From: Corynebacterium glucuronolyticum DSM 44120
GTDB taxonomy: Bacteria > Actinomycetota > Actinomycetes > Mycobacteriales > Mycobacteriaceae
Assembly (NCBI RefSeq): GCF_030440595.1
Contig: NZ_CP047452.1
Span: 2,418,001-2,482,000 of the forward strand
Length of the DNA: 64,000 nucleotides
Direction of reading: 5' to 3'
Shown: positions 8,424 through 15,416 of the stretch, one piece after another
How positions within the stretch are numbered: the stretch's first letter is position 1
How the letters are laid out: each line of letters starts with the position of its first letter
Program-made: the position numbers and the translations under genes
Notes under the pieces: model-generated
The model's database searches: none
What the model was told of the DNA's origin: nothing
The model's input: the letters and a program-made list of their open reading frames with translations, nothing else

Positions 8424-9719
8424 CTATGGACGCAGCGCATGAAGCGGAAAGGTAAATGTCCCGTCTTTCAATTGCAATATTGGTCCATTACCGGTCACGA
8501 CAGCTTTAAACGCAGGCGGATTCTTGTCAATCTGATCAACGGCCAAAGAAAGTCTTTCTGCCCCGTATTCGATTTGGTTGAGTCCAAGCTTCACTTCTAT
8601 GGCAGCCCAAGCCCCGTTTTCTAATTCGATCACACAATCGATCTCATGATTATTGGAATCTCGGTAGTACCCCACACTGCCTTCCAGCGCCTGCGCAAAC
8701 ACGGCAAGATCGTGGATCACCGCTGACTCAAATAGGAAGCCCGTCGTCTCCATATCTGCCAATAATGCCTCTTCATCAGCATGAAGTGCAGCTGCAGCAA
8801 GCGCCGGATCAGCTAAAACAAACTTAGATGATTTGCGCAGTACCGCCCGTGACCGTAGCTGCGTACGCATCGCAGGAACGCTTTCCACCACGTACATCCG
8901 CTCGAGTAACTCAATCAGACGTTGCACTCCTTTCACGGAAATTTCCACATCAACATTGCGGAGATCCTTTCGGAGTGTCTCCCAACTAACACTGGTGGAG
9001 ACATGCCTACTCAGCGAAGCTAGAAGTGCTCTGATTGAGTGGGGATCGTGACGCACATCCGCCAACCTCTGAATATCGACCTCTGAAATATCTTGAATGT
9101 ACCCCTCCAGCATTCTTCTTCGCGCCGATGGTTCCATCAGAACCATGTTCGGAAACCCCGGCGTTAACAGTTGGCTAATCACATCTGTAATCGCGGAGCT
9201 GGAGGTGTCAGCTTTAACCCCCTCTCCTGCAAACAACCCGCGGAGGGAAACCTCGCCGCCATCATCAGGAGATTTTTCACCCCTATTTTCGCGCAACAAT
9301 GATTTTTCAAATCCGGTCATCGTGCGCTGCCTCAGATGGATGAACCGTCCTGCACCCGAATGCCGTCGCACATCATCATTTGGAACCGCAGACCCCGTGA
9401 GAATGAAAGAGCCGTAGCTTCCACCAAAGTCTATTCTTCGCCTAACTACGTTCCACAGGGCCGGGTAAAGCTGCCATTCGTCCAGCAATCGCGGATTTTC
9501 ACCTTCGGTCAGAAGTGACAGATCGGTTGCCGCCAGCAGTTCTGTCTCGGGAGAGTCCAAGAAAGCGGCAGAGCGTGCGAAATTCAGGCCCGTCATTGTC
9601 TTTCCGCATCCCCTCGGCCCTTCAATGACGATGGCAGGCACCGTCTTAATGAGGTTTTCGACCTCTCTATCAATCACACGTCGGCTGTAATCTACACCGG
9701 TAAATTCCTTCACATCCAT
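8424..9719 (-). CDS. AAA-family ATPase of the AAA_14/DUF4143 type
   Basis: A 431-residue protein with Walker A GPRGCGKTMTG (about residues 34-44), an Asp-rich Walker B-like stretch (LLDEWQLYPALW), sensor-like SFILTGSAVP, and a C-terminal PD-(D/E)XK-like segment typical of DUF4143 (HEIDCVIELENGAWAAIEVK). These ATPases are widespread, often horizontally moved and of unknown function. TATATT lies 7 bp before the ATG with no ribosome site, so a leaderless mRNA is likely. Six 23-bp direct repeats lie immediately upstream. No partner gene on the same strand was seen. Confidence 0.85.
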   Translation of the reverse strand: MDVKEFTGVDYSRRVIDREVENLIKTVPAIVIEGPRGCGKTMTGLNFARSAAFLDSPETELLAATDLSLLTEGENPRLLDEWQLYPALWNVVRRRIDFGGSYGSFILTGSAVPNDDVRRHSGAGRFIHLRQRTMTGFEKSLLRENRGEKSPDDGGEVSLRGLFAGEGVKADTSSSAITDVISQLLTPGFPNMVLMEPSARRRMLEGYIQDISEVDIQRLADVRHDPHSIRALLASLSRHVSTSVSWETLRKDLRNVDVEISVKGVQRLIELLERMYVVESVPAMRTQLRSRAVLRKSSKFVLADPALAAAALHADEEALLADMETTGFLFESAVIHDLAVFAQALEGSVGYYRDSNNHEIDCVIELENGAWAAIEVKLGLNQIEYGAERLSLAVDQIDKNPPAFKAVVTGNGPILQLKDGTFTFPLHALRP

Positions 9720-9757
9720 GCGGTCAAATATAGCGCGTTTACGAGCGGAAATAAACC

Positions 9758-9890
9758 CTACTTCCGGATTTGTGGCGGTTCTACTTCCGGATTTGTGGCG
9801 GTTCTACTTCCGGATTTGTGGCGGTCCTACTTCCGGATTTGTGGCGGTCCTACTTCCGGATTTGTGGCGGTTCTACTTCCGGATTTGTGG
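9758..9890. repeat. Six tandem 23-bp direct repeats in the ATPase promoter region
   Basis: The unit begins CTACTTCCGGATTTGTGG and its starts fall at 9758, 9781, 9804, 9827, 9850 and 9873, exactly 23 bp apart; the last copy is truncated after GGATTTGTGG. Copies differ only at one T/C position near the unit end (GGCGGTT or GGCGGTC). Each unit contains the palindrome TCCGGA. There are no spacers, so this is not a CRISPR array. Its position, 40-170 bp upstream of the ATPase start, suggests iteron-like operators or a recombination hot spot. Confidence 0.95.
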
Positions 9891-9988
9891 ATTTTTTCTC
9901 AATATTTCGTATGAGAGATGGTTTCTCCATCACCCTTCTGTTCGATACCTGACCGTTCCGCGTGACTGCCTCGTCTAGTCTCGGTTCC

Positions 9989-10234
9989 ATGAGTTCCCTT
10001 CCGCATAGCTACATCATGCTTTTCGACGCGGTCCATGATGCTGCGACCACACTTTCCACCCGCCTTCTGCGCCGCGCCGCCGTTGAGACCAACCACGCCA
10101 CCGCGCTGTTTCTACGTCAGAAGGCACTTGCTTTTCGACGCTTTTACCTCGACCTTAACTGCGACGATCCGAAAGAAATTCAGTCTGCGGCCCACATCCT
10201 TTCGGCCGAACTGGAAAAGGAGATGAGCGAGTAA
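9989..10234 (+). CDS. Small helical protein, putative antitoxin of the zeta-type toxin
   Basis: From the ATG at 9989 it encodes 81 mostly helical residues (SYIMLFDAVHDAATTLSTR, EIQSAAHILSAELEKEM). TAGTCT lies 7 bp before this ATG, which fits a leaderless start. Its stop overlaps the zeta-like start by one base (TAATG). Size, helicity and coupling fit an epsilon-type antitoxin in role, but the sequence was not recognised as epsilon. An in-frame start at 9962 is less likely. Confidence 0.6.
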   Translation: MSSLPHSYIMLFDAVHDAATTLSTRLLRRAAVETNHATALFLRQKALAFRRFYLDLNCDDPKEIQSAAHILSAELEKEMSE

Positions 10235-11175
10235 TGACCGCACTTTCTCCACAGGACTTTGCCACTACCGATGAGCATAAGCGCACGATGCTTGATACCG
10301 CGTGGGACCTTGTCTCCGCTGACCAAGTACCAGCGGACGAACCGGTTCTAACCTACGTGTCCGCCCAATCTGCCGCTGGCAAGAGCCACATGGTGAGCAG
10401 ACTGCAGCGCACCCGCCCGGGCGTGGTGGTCGATTCCGACGAGATCCGGCTGCTCCACCCCCGTCTCGACGAGATTGTGGACGCCGATGAGATGCGGATG
10501 GATGTGCTATCCAATGAACCAGTCGGTTTCGTCTTCGCTGGCATCCTCGAAAGATGCCGCGAAAACCGGTTTAACGCCTATCTGGAAAACACGCTTACTA
10601 ACACGGCGACTGTTAAGCGCACGGTGTGCGACTTCGTCGCTGATGGTTACTCCATCGTCGTGGAACTCGTTGCCACTCCCGGTGAGGTCAGCCGCCTCGG
10701 CATCGCTCAGCGATACTTTGCCCAAAAGCAGCTCGGACTCCCCTTTCCTAGATGGACAAGCATCGCCGGGCACGACCGCGGCTACAATGCTGTCCCCGAT
10801 GCCATCCTCCCTCTCGACGATGCCATCGACACCTTTCACGTTTGGCACGACGGGGAACGCGTTGGCACGTTCACCAGTGCAGAGGAGGCCCGTGCATCTT
10901 TGCTCCGGTTCCGGCAGCTCGCTGGCGCCCACGGCAACGCGTCATTCCAGGCTGAGCTCCGCGCCACTCTACCCCACATTGCGACCCTCGCGGCGTGTTC
11001 AGAAAAAGTTCGCCCCCTCTACGATTACCTGAAGGGGCTTTCGAAGGAGACGAGACGGAAGCTGCCAAACATGCCGAGCACCGCAGTCACGGCAACGCTG
11101 ATTCCCACAACAATGATCCAGGATTGTGCGATCCGGTCAACGTTGTCAGAGGATAGCCCGCTTTCCACACAGTAG
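10234..11175 (+). CDS. Zeta-toxin-family kinase
   Basis: A 313-residue P-loop protein. Walker A is SAQSAAGKSHMV (first Gly replaced by Ala/Gln context), followed by VVDSDEIR, the Asp position zeta toxins use to activate UDP-N-acetylglucosamine, and later Arg-rich segments. Zeta toxins phosphorylate UDP-GlcNAc and block cell-wall synthesis. It is translationally coupled to the small upstream gene. The last 50 or so codons run antisense into the neighbouring gene (151-bp overlap, 11025-11175), and that tail looks low-information, so the original C-terminus may lie near 11030. Confidence 0.75.
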   Translation: MTALSPQDFATTDEHKRTMLDTAWDLVSADQVPADEPVLTYVSAQSAAGKSHMVSRLQRTRPGVVVDSDEIRLLHPRLDEIVDADEMRMDVLSNEPVGFVFAGILERCRENRFNAYLENTLTNTATVKRTVCDFVADGYSIVVELVATPGEVSRLGIAQRYFAQKQLGLPFPRWTSIAGHDRGYNAVPDAILPLDDAIDTFHVWHDGERVGTFTSAEEARASLLRFRQLAGAHGNASFQAELRATLPHIATLAACSEKVRPLYDYLKGLSKETRRKLPNMPSTAVTATLIPTTMIQDCAIRSTLSEDSPLSTQ

Positions 11176-11423
11176 CTGAAGGAATCACCCGGCGCGGAGG
11201 ACCCCTTGGTGTCTCCCTTGAATCCAGCCCACTCTTCTTCGGTGAAGTCGTGGCCGAGTTTTTCCTTTTCTCTGTCCACCTGCGTCATGCACTGTTGGAA
11301 CGCCTCAAAGACCTTTGCGTTTTCCGAGCTTTTTTCCTCTGCCACCGCACCGGGTGCTGCTACAACTCCACCGGCTAGTGCGAGGCTCGTAGCCACTGCT
11401 GCGGCGATTCCACGAGTTTTCAT
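11025..11423 (-). CDS. GSSAPGD-family secreted/membrane protein, copy 1
   Basis: From the ATG at 11423 (ribosome site AAAGGAAAA) it gives 132 residues: a signal peptide (AAAVATSLALAGGVVAAPGA, cut after AVA), a helical domain with one Cys (FEAFQQCMTQ), the shared motif GSSAPGDSFSYC carrying a second Cys, and a C-terminal transmembrane helix (WIIVVGISVAVTAVLGMF) with a short basic tail. The Cys pair probably forms a disulfide outside the membrane. Two paralogs follow in tandem upstream. No known family was recognised. Its 3' end overlaps the convergent zeta-like gene by 151 bp. Confidence 0.7.
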   Translation of the reverse strand: MKTRGIAAAVATSLALAGGVVAAPGAVAEEKSSENAKVFEAFQQCMTQVDREKEKLGHDFTEEEWAGFKGDTKGSSAPGDSFSYCVESGLSSDNVDRIAQSWIIVVGISVAVTAVLGMFGSFRLVSFESPFR

Positions 11424-11535
11424 TTTTCCTTTGCCTTTCATCATGCAATACCCACCAGGACCACGGCGGGCTTTTGCTTCGATACCTGAAAATGTAGCAG
11501 CCATCGCCCCTATCTGCGGACTTCGGAGTCAAGGA

Positions 11536-11566
11536 ACGAAAAACGGCCCGGTAGACCTACCGGGCG
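11536..11566 (-). terminator. Terminator after GSSAPGD copy 2
   Basis: GCCCGGTAG and CTACCGGGC arms pair, and on the minus strand are followed by CGTTTTTCG. It separates copy 2 from copy 1, so each copy may be its own transcription unit. Confidence 0.75.
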
Positions 11567-11620
11567 AAACTTAATTCTCCCCTCGTATCGTGTGCGGAAA
11601 AGAAACCTTTACTCTTTCAT

Positions 11621-12010
11621 TTACCTCGGAGCTACGACCGTGGAGACAGCACCGACACCCAAGAGAATGAGGAAAATCAGAAGAGACCAGGATGCTGCTG
11701 CTAGCTCAGGATCGTCACTCGCCAGACCCGACTCGAAACACAAAGTGGAGAAATCACCGGGGGCGGAAGAACCTTTAGATCCCATATCCTCCTTAATAGA
11801 ATCCCAGTTTGCCTCGATCCATTCGTCGCTCCTACCTCCTTTTTCAGCTACTGCCTTCAAAACTGATCCGCACGTCAGAAACGCTGAAGAGGTTTGTCCG
11901 GCTTGCTCTCCCCAGGATGGAGTTTCAGCTCCTGCCGTCGGGGCAACAACAGAACCACCAGCAAGGGCTACAGAGAGGACAGTTGCGGAAGCAATCGCTC
12001 GAAGCTTCAT
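11621..12010 (-). CDS. GSSAPGD-family secreted/membrane protein, copy 2
   Basis: From the ATG at 12010, with a strong ribosome site (AAGGAGAAACCC), it gives 129 residues: signal peptide (ASATVLSVALAGGSVVAPTA), Cys in AFLTCGSVL, motif KGSSAPGDFSTLCFESGL, and a terminal helix (WSLLIFLILLGVGAVSTVV) ending in Arg. The layout is the same as in copies 1 and 3, but sequence identity outside the motif is low, so the duplication is old or selection is diversifying. The function is unknown. Confidence 0.75.
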   Translation of the reverse strand: MKLRAIASATVLSVALAGGSVVAPTAGAETPSWGEQAGQTSSAFLTCGSVLKAVAEKGGRSDEWIEANWDSIKEDMGSKGSSAPGDFSTLCFESGLASDDPELAAASWSLLIFLILLGVGAVSTVVAPR

Positions 12011-12176
12011 GGGTTTCTCCTTACAGAAACGTAGAGGTATAGCGCGGCCTTTCCGCGCCGTTTTTCTCACTTTACCAAACCTAACAGCTGCTTTGCAGGC
12101 CTTTACCAGTTTACATTTACGCCCCTTTGATTTGTTTACAACCTAAATGCAACTATCTCTACAGCATAAACAACAA

Positions 12177-12203
12177 CAGGCCTGGGAGCTTTTCTCCCAA
12201 GCC
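12177..12203 (-). terminator. Hairpin after GSSAPGD copy 3
   Basis: GGCTTGGGAG / CTCCCAGGCC arms with an AAAAG loop on the minus strand, followed by TGTTGTTGTTT. The stem is strong and the T tract is interrupted. Confidence 0.6.
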
Positions 12204-12234
12204 ATCAATTTGCCGGTTCTTGCAGGGTATTTAA

Positions 12235-12648
12235 TTATCGAGGAAGGTTGATGATTCCCTGCTGATCAAGAAGGCTTGCAAGGACACCAGCGAGGCCGAG
12301 CGCGCCCGCAAAGATGGCAAGGAGGATACCGATAGCAGGACCTTGCTTCTCCGGGTCCTTTGAAGCTAAAGCTTGTTCCATACACAGGCTGAAAGAATCA
12401 CCGGGAGCTGACGAGCCGTTGTTGTCCGTGGCCAGCTTGTACGCTTTCCAGCCCTTATCGGCAAGCTTCGTGTCAAGAAATCCGTCAACCTTCTCGCCAC
12501 CTTTCACAAGATTATCAGTAACATTCATACAGCTTTGAAAACTGTCCGTCCATTCCGTGGCACCCGCTGCAGGGGCGACGGCGGTGCCACCGACGAGAGC
12601 AAGAGAAAGTGCGGTTGTAGACGCGAATGCGCGTGTAGAAAACGACAT
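12235..12648 (-). CDS. GSSAPGD-family secreted/membrane protein, copy 3
   Basis: From the ATG at 12648 (ribosome site GGAAGGAAA) it gives 137 residues: signal peptide (STTALSLALVGGTAVAPAAG, cut after AxA), Cys in DSFQSCMNV, a helical charged middle, the motif GSSAPGDSFSLCMEQALASK, and a C-terminal hydrophobic helix (ILLAIFAGALGLAGVLASLL). This is the copy closest to ptsI but a terminator intervenes. Not recognised; exported and membrane-anchored is the only firm prediction. Confidence 0.75.
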   Translation of the reverse strand: MSFSTRAFASTTALSLALVGGTAVAPAAGATEWTDSFQSCMNVTDNLVKGGEKVDGFLDTKLADKGWKAYKLATDNNGSSAPGDSFSLCMEQALASKDPEKQGPAIGILLAIFAGALGLAGVLASLLDQQGIINLPR

Positions 12649-12774
12649 GTTTTTCCTTCCGCGCCTAATTTTTGGCAACCAACAAGTGTCATTGGGTCTG
12701 ACACCTCAACCGTTTCCTTAGTGTTTAATCCGTAACCGTATCAATCAACCCACTAATCGGAAAAGTTTGCATAA

Positions 12775-12812
12775 TAAAGCCCCTTTCGCCGCTGGGCGAA
12801 AGGGGCTTACTC
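12775..12812 (-). terminator. Rho-independent terminator of the ptsI operon
   Basis: A 14-bp stem (AAGCCCCTTTCGCC / GGCGAAAGGGGCTT) is followed by TATTATG on the minus strand. It closes the EIIBCA-antiterminator-ptsI unit. Confidence 0.8.
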
Positions 12813-12859
12813 AGCACTCAGGCGTTGCTGGCCACAGTGTCTTAGAGGCCTTATAGGCC

Positions 12860-14545
12860 CTAGAGCAGGTCCTTCATAACCGGGTCGGCAACGTTGAGGG
12901 CGGCCTCGCGGGCGTCCTCTGCCGTCCAGGAATCCAGGGCGTAGGCGGCCATCTGCTGGCAGGTGGACATGTCGTGCAGGCGCAGTGCGGCGCGCACGGC
13001 GTTGACCTTCTTCGGCGCCATGGAGAGGCTGGACACGCCGAGGCCCACAAGCACGAGGGCGAGCAGCGGGTCACCGGCGGCCTCACCGCAGACACCGATG
13101 TACTTGCCCGTCTTGCTACCGCCGTTGCAGGTCTCCTTGATCATGGAGAGCACGGCCGGCTGCCACGGGGTGAGCAGGTGGGCGAGCTCGCCCTGCATGC
13201 GGTCGGCGGCCATCGTGTACTGCGACAGGTCATTGGTGCCGATGGAGGCGAAGTCCACGATGGACAGGACCTGGCGGGAGCGGATAGCCGCAGCCGGGGT
13301 TTCCACCATGATGCCCACCTTGGGCAGGCCGTAGCCGCGCGCCTTGGAGGCGAACCACTTGGCCTCATCGACGGTGGCCACCATCGGAGCCATCACCCAC
13401 AGCTCAGCATTGGTCTTACGGTGAGCGAGGGCAAGTGCTTCCAACTGGTCGTCGAGAAGCTCTTCCTTAGCCTGCGTGAGCCGGATGCCACGGCGACCAA
13501 GTGCGGGGTTCTCCTCCTCGCCGAGGTTAGCGAAGCTCAGCGGCTTATCGGCGCCGGCATCGATCGTGCGGACGACGACACGGCGGTCGCCGAAGGCCTC
13601 GAGGACCTGCGTGTAGGTCTCCACCTGCTCCTCTACTGTCGGAGCGGAGTCGCGGTCGAGGAAGAGGAATTCGGTGCGGAACAGTCCGGAACCCTCGAGG
13701 TCGAAGGTGGCGGCCTTGCGGGCATCGTCGGCGGTGCCGATGTTAGCCAGCAGCTTCACCTTGTGGCCGTCTCGCGTGGAGCCCTCGCCGGAGGAACCGG
13801 CCAGTGCGCGGGCGCGACGACGGGAGCGCTCCTCCAGCTCCTGGGTGTCCGTCTCCGTCGGGTTGACGATGACCTCGCCGACACCACCGTCGAGCGCGAT
13901 GTGCGTGTCCTCCTCGAGGTGCTCTTCCACGCCAACGACCTGGACAGCGGCCGGGATGCCCAGCTGTGCCGCGAGGATCGCCGTGTGGGAGGTGGGGCCA
14001 CCAGCGGCGGTGACAATACCCAGGACGGTCTCGGGGTTGAGCGTCGCGGTCTCAGCAGGTGCGAGATCATGCGCGACGAGGACGGCGGGCTCGGAGAGCT
14101 CGGGAACGCCCGGCTCCGGCAGGCCACGCAGGCGAGCGATCGTGCGGTCGCGGATGTCGTAGAGGTCGGTGACGCGCTCAGCCATGTAGCCACCGATCTT
14201 GCGGAGCTTGCCGGCGTAGACCTCGACGGCCTCGTGCACTGCGGCGGTCACACCCATGCCCTTCTTCAGCTGCTTATCGACGCCCTTGACGAGCGCCTTG
14301 TCACGCGCAAGCCCGGCGGTGGCGGTAAGAATCGCCTTGGAGGCCTCCGGCGCCTTCTCGGCGCGGGCAGCAAGGCCCTCGGCTACCTGGCTAAAAGCGT
14401 CGCGGACGCGCTGGCCGTCAGCCTCTACATCGGTGCACGCCGGTTCGTTGGTATCCACACCTGCAGCAGGGGTAATGCGCACGGCAAGGCCATGGGCGGT
14501 GCCGGACGAAACGCCGATACCGTGAAGTACTACGCGATCATTCAT
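12860..14545 (-). CDS. ptsI: Phosphoenolpyruvate-protein phosphotransferase (PTS enzyme I)
   Basis: A 561-residue enzyme from the ATG at 14545 (ribosome site AAAGGATTCGAC). It transfers phosphate from PEP to HPr. The phospho-His is in GGPTSHTAILAAQLGIPA, the PEP-binding Arg segment is in LFRTEFLFLDRD, and the C-terminal active-site segment is IGVCGEAAGDP. It overlaps the antiterminator stop by 8 bp, so the EI gene appears to belong to a sugar-induced operon rather than to its usual general-PTS setting; no HPr gene is nearby. Confidence 0.95.
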   Translation of the reverse strand: MNDRVVLHGIGVSSGTAHGLAVRITPAAGVDTNEPACTDVEADGQRVRDAFSQVAEGLAARAEKAPEASKAILTATAGLARDKALVKGVDKQLKKGMGVTAAVHEAVEVYAGKLRKIGGYMAERVTDLYDIRDRTIARLRGLPEPGVPELSEPAVLVAHDLAPAETATLNPETVLGIVTAAGGPTSHTAILAAQLGIPAAVQVVGVEEHLEEDTHIALDGGVGEVIVNPTETDTQELEERSRRRARALAGSSGEGSTRDGHKVKLLANIGTADDARKAATFDLEGSGLFRTEFLFLDRDSAPTVEEQVETYTQVLEAFGDRRVVVRTIDAGADKPLSFANLGEEENPALGRRGIRLTQAKEELLDDQLEALALAHRKTNAELWVMAPMVATVDEAKWFASKARGYGLPKVGIMVETPAAAIRSRQVLSIVDFASIGTNDLSQYTMAADRMQGELAHLLTPWQPAVLSMIKETCNGGSKTGKYIGVCGEAAGDPLLALVLVGLGVSSLSMAPKKVNAVRAALRLHDMSTCQQMAAYALDSWTAEDAREAALNVADPVMKDLL

Positions 14546-15386
14546 GTCGAATCCTTTCCGTCGTACCCAGCCGCGCAACGTGCAGGGTGAGGTACGCGAT
14601 TTCTTCCTTTGTCAGTTCTGTGTCGAACCGGAGCTCGATGATGGAAACAATCTGCTCCACGCATCCGGCAGCATCCGGATAGAGGGTAAATATATGGTCC
14701 GCTAGCTGCGATTTCTCGTCGACAAGCTGGTCACCACGGGCCAACCGCACGAACAGGTACCGCAGGTGCGTAATGAACCGGGCAACGCTCATCGTAGACG
14801 AATCCAGCGGGACACCGTAGTGCGAACTGATCACTTCCAGCATCTGCTGAATGACACCGGTCATTTGGTACGTGTAGGAAAGGTCACCACTAGCGAAACC
14901 AGCGTTGACCAGGTGAAGGGCAATTGCAACAGACTCTGAATCCGGCAGCTCCACCTCGATCTTCCGATTCACAGCCGCGATGACGGCCTGTGCGAGCCGG
15001 TACTCGTCCGGGTACAGATTCTCCACTTCGCTTTTGAGCGGGTAGACCATCGGCTCATGGTCTTTCGCGCGCTGGATCGCAAATCCAAGGTGGTCGGCGA
15101 GTGCCGTGATCAGGGTGATCTTGTCTTTCAACTGGCCGACTGGATCGACTTCCTCGAGGGCCTCCGACACGACGGCGATGTGCCGCGCCGGAATAAAGGC
15201 CAACATCTCTGCGAGGTGATCGGGGTCGCGACCGTCCGTGGGGACAAAGACTCGTTGGACTTTTTCCTGTGGGACGGTGTCGCCCCGATGCGCCTGGAAG
15301 CCAATCCCGCGACCGGTAGCGATCACTTCTCCCGAGGAAGACTTGGCCAGCACGACGTTGTTGTTAAACACACGCAGTATTTTCAC
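14538..15386 (-). CDS. BglG/LicT-family transcriptional antiterminator
   Basis: About 282 residues from the GTG at 15386 (ATG at 15404 is an alternative 6 codons earlier). The N-terminal CAT RNA-binding domain (KILRVFNNNVVLAKSSSGE) is followed by two PRD domains with conserved His residues (ALADHLGFAIQRAK, IALHLVNAGF; ITHLRYLFVRL, YLTLHVARL). Such proteins bind a RAT hairpin and prevent terminator formation when the sugar is present. A RAT-like element and overlapping terminator lie before the EIIBCA gene, 31 bp upstream of this gene's start, in the same operon. Confidence 0.92.
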   Translation of the reverse strand: MKILRVFNNNVVLAKSSSGEVIATGRGIGFQAHRGDTVPQEKVQRVFVPTDGRDPDHLAEMLAFIPARHIAVVSEALEEVDPVGQLKDKITLITALADHLGFAIQRAKDHEPMVYPLKSEVENLYPDEYRLAQAVIAAVNRKIEVELPDSESVAIALHLVNAGFASGDLSYTYQMTGVIQQMLEVISSHYGVPLDSSTMSVARFITHLRYLFVRLARGDQLVDEKSQLADHIFTLYPDAAGCVEQIVSIIELRFDTELTKEEIAYLTLHVARLGTTERIRHE

Positions 15387-15416
15387 TGGCTCACACCTTC
15401 CCACATGGAGTCGTAC

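Noticed and set aside
9758..9890. CRISPR array
   Set aside because: Repeats are head to tail without spacers, and no cas genes are present.
9718..9978. Plus-strand ORF through the 23-bp repeats
   Set aside because: Its repeated peptide arises only from reading the direct repeats; no ribosome site or family.
12974..14590. 538-codon open frame antisense to ptsI
   Set aside because: Same GC-driven shadow effect; ptsI is unmistakable.
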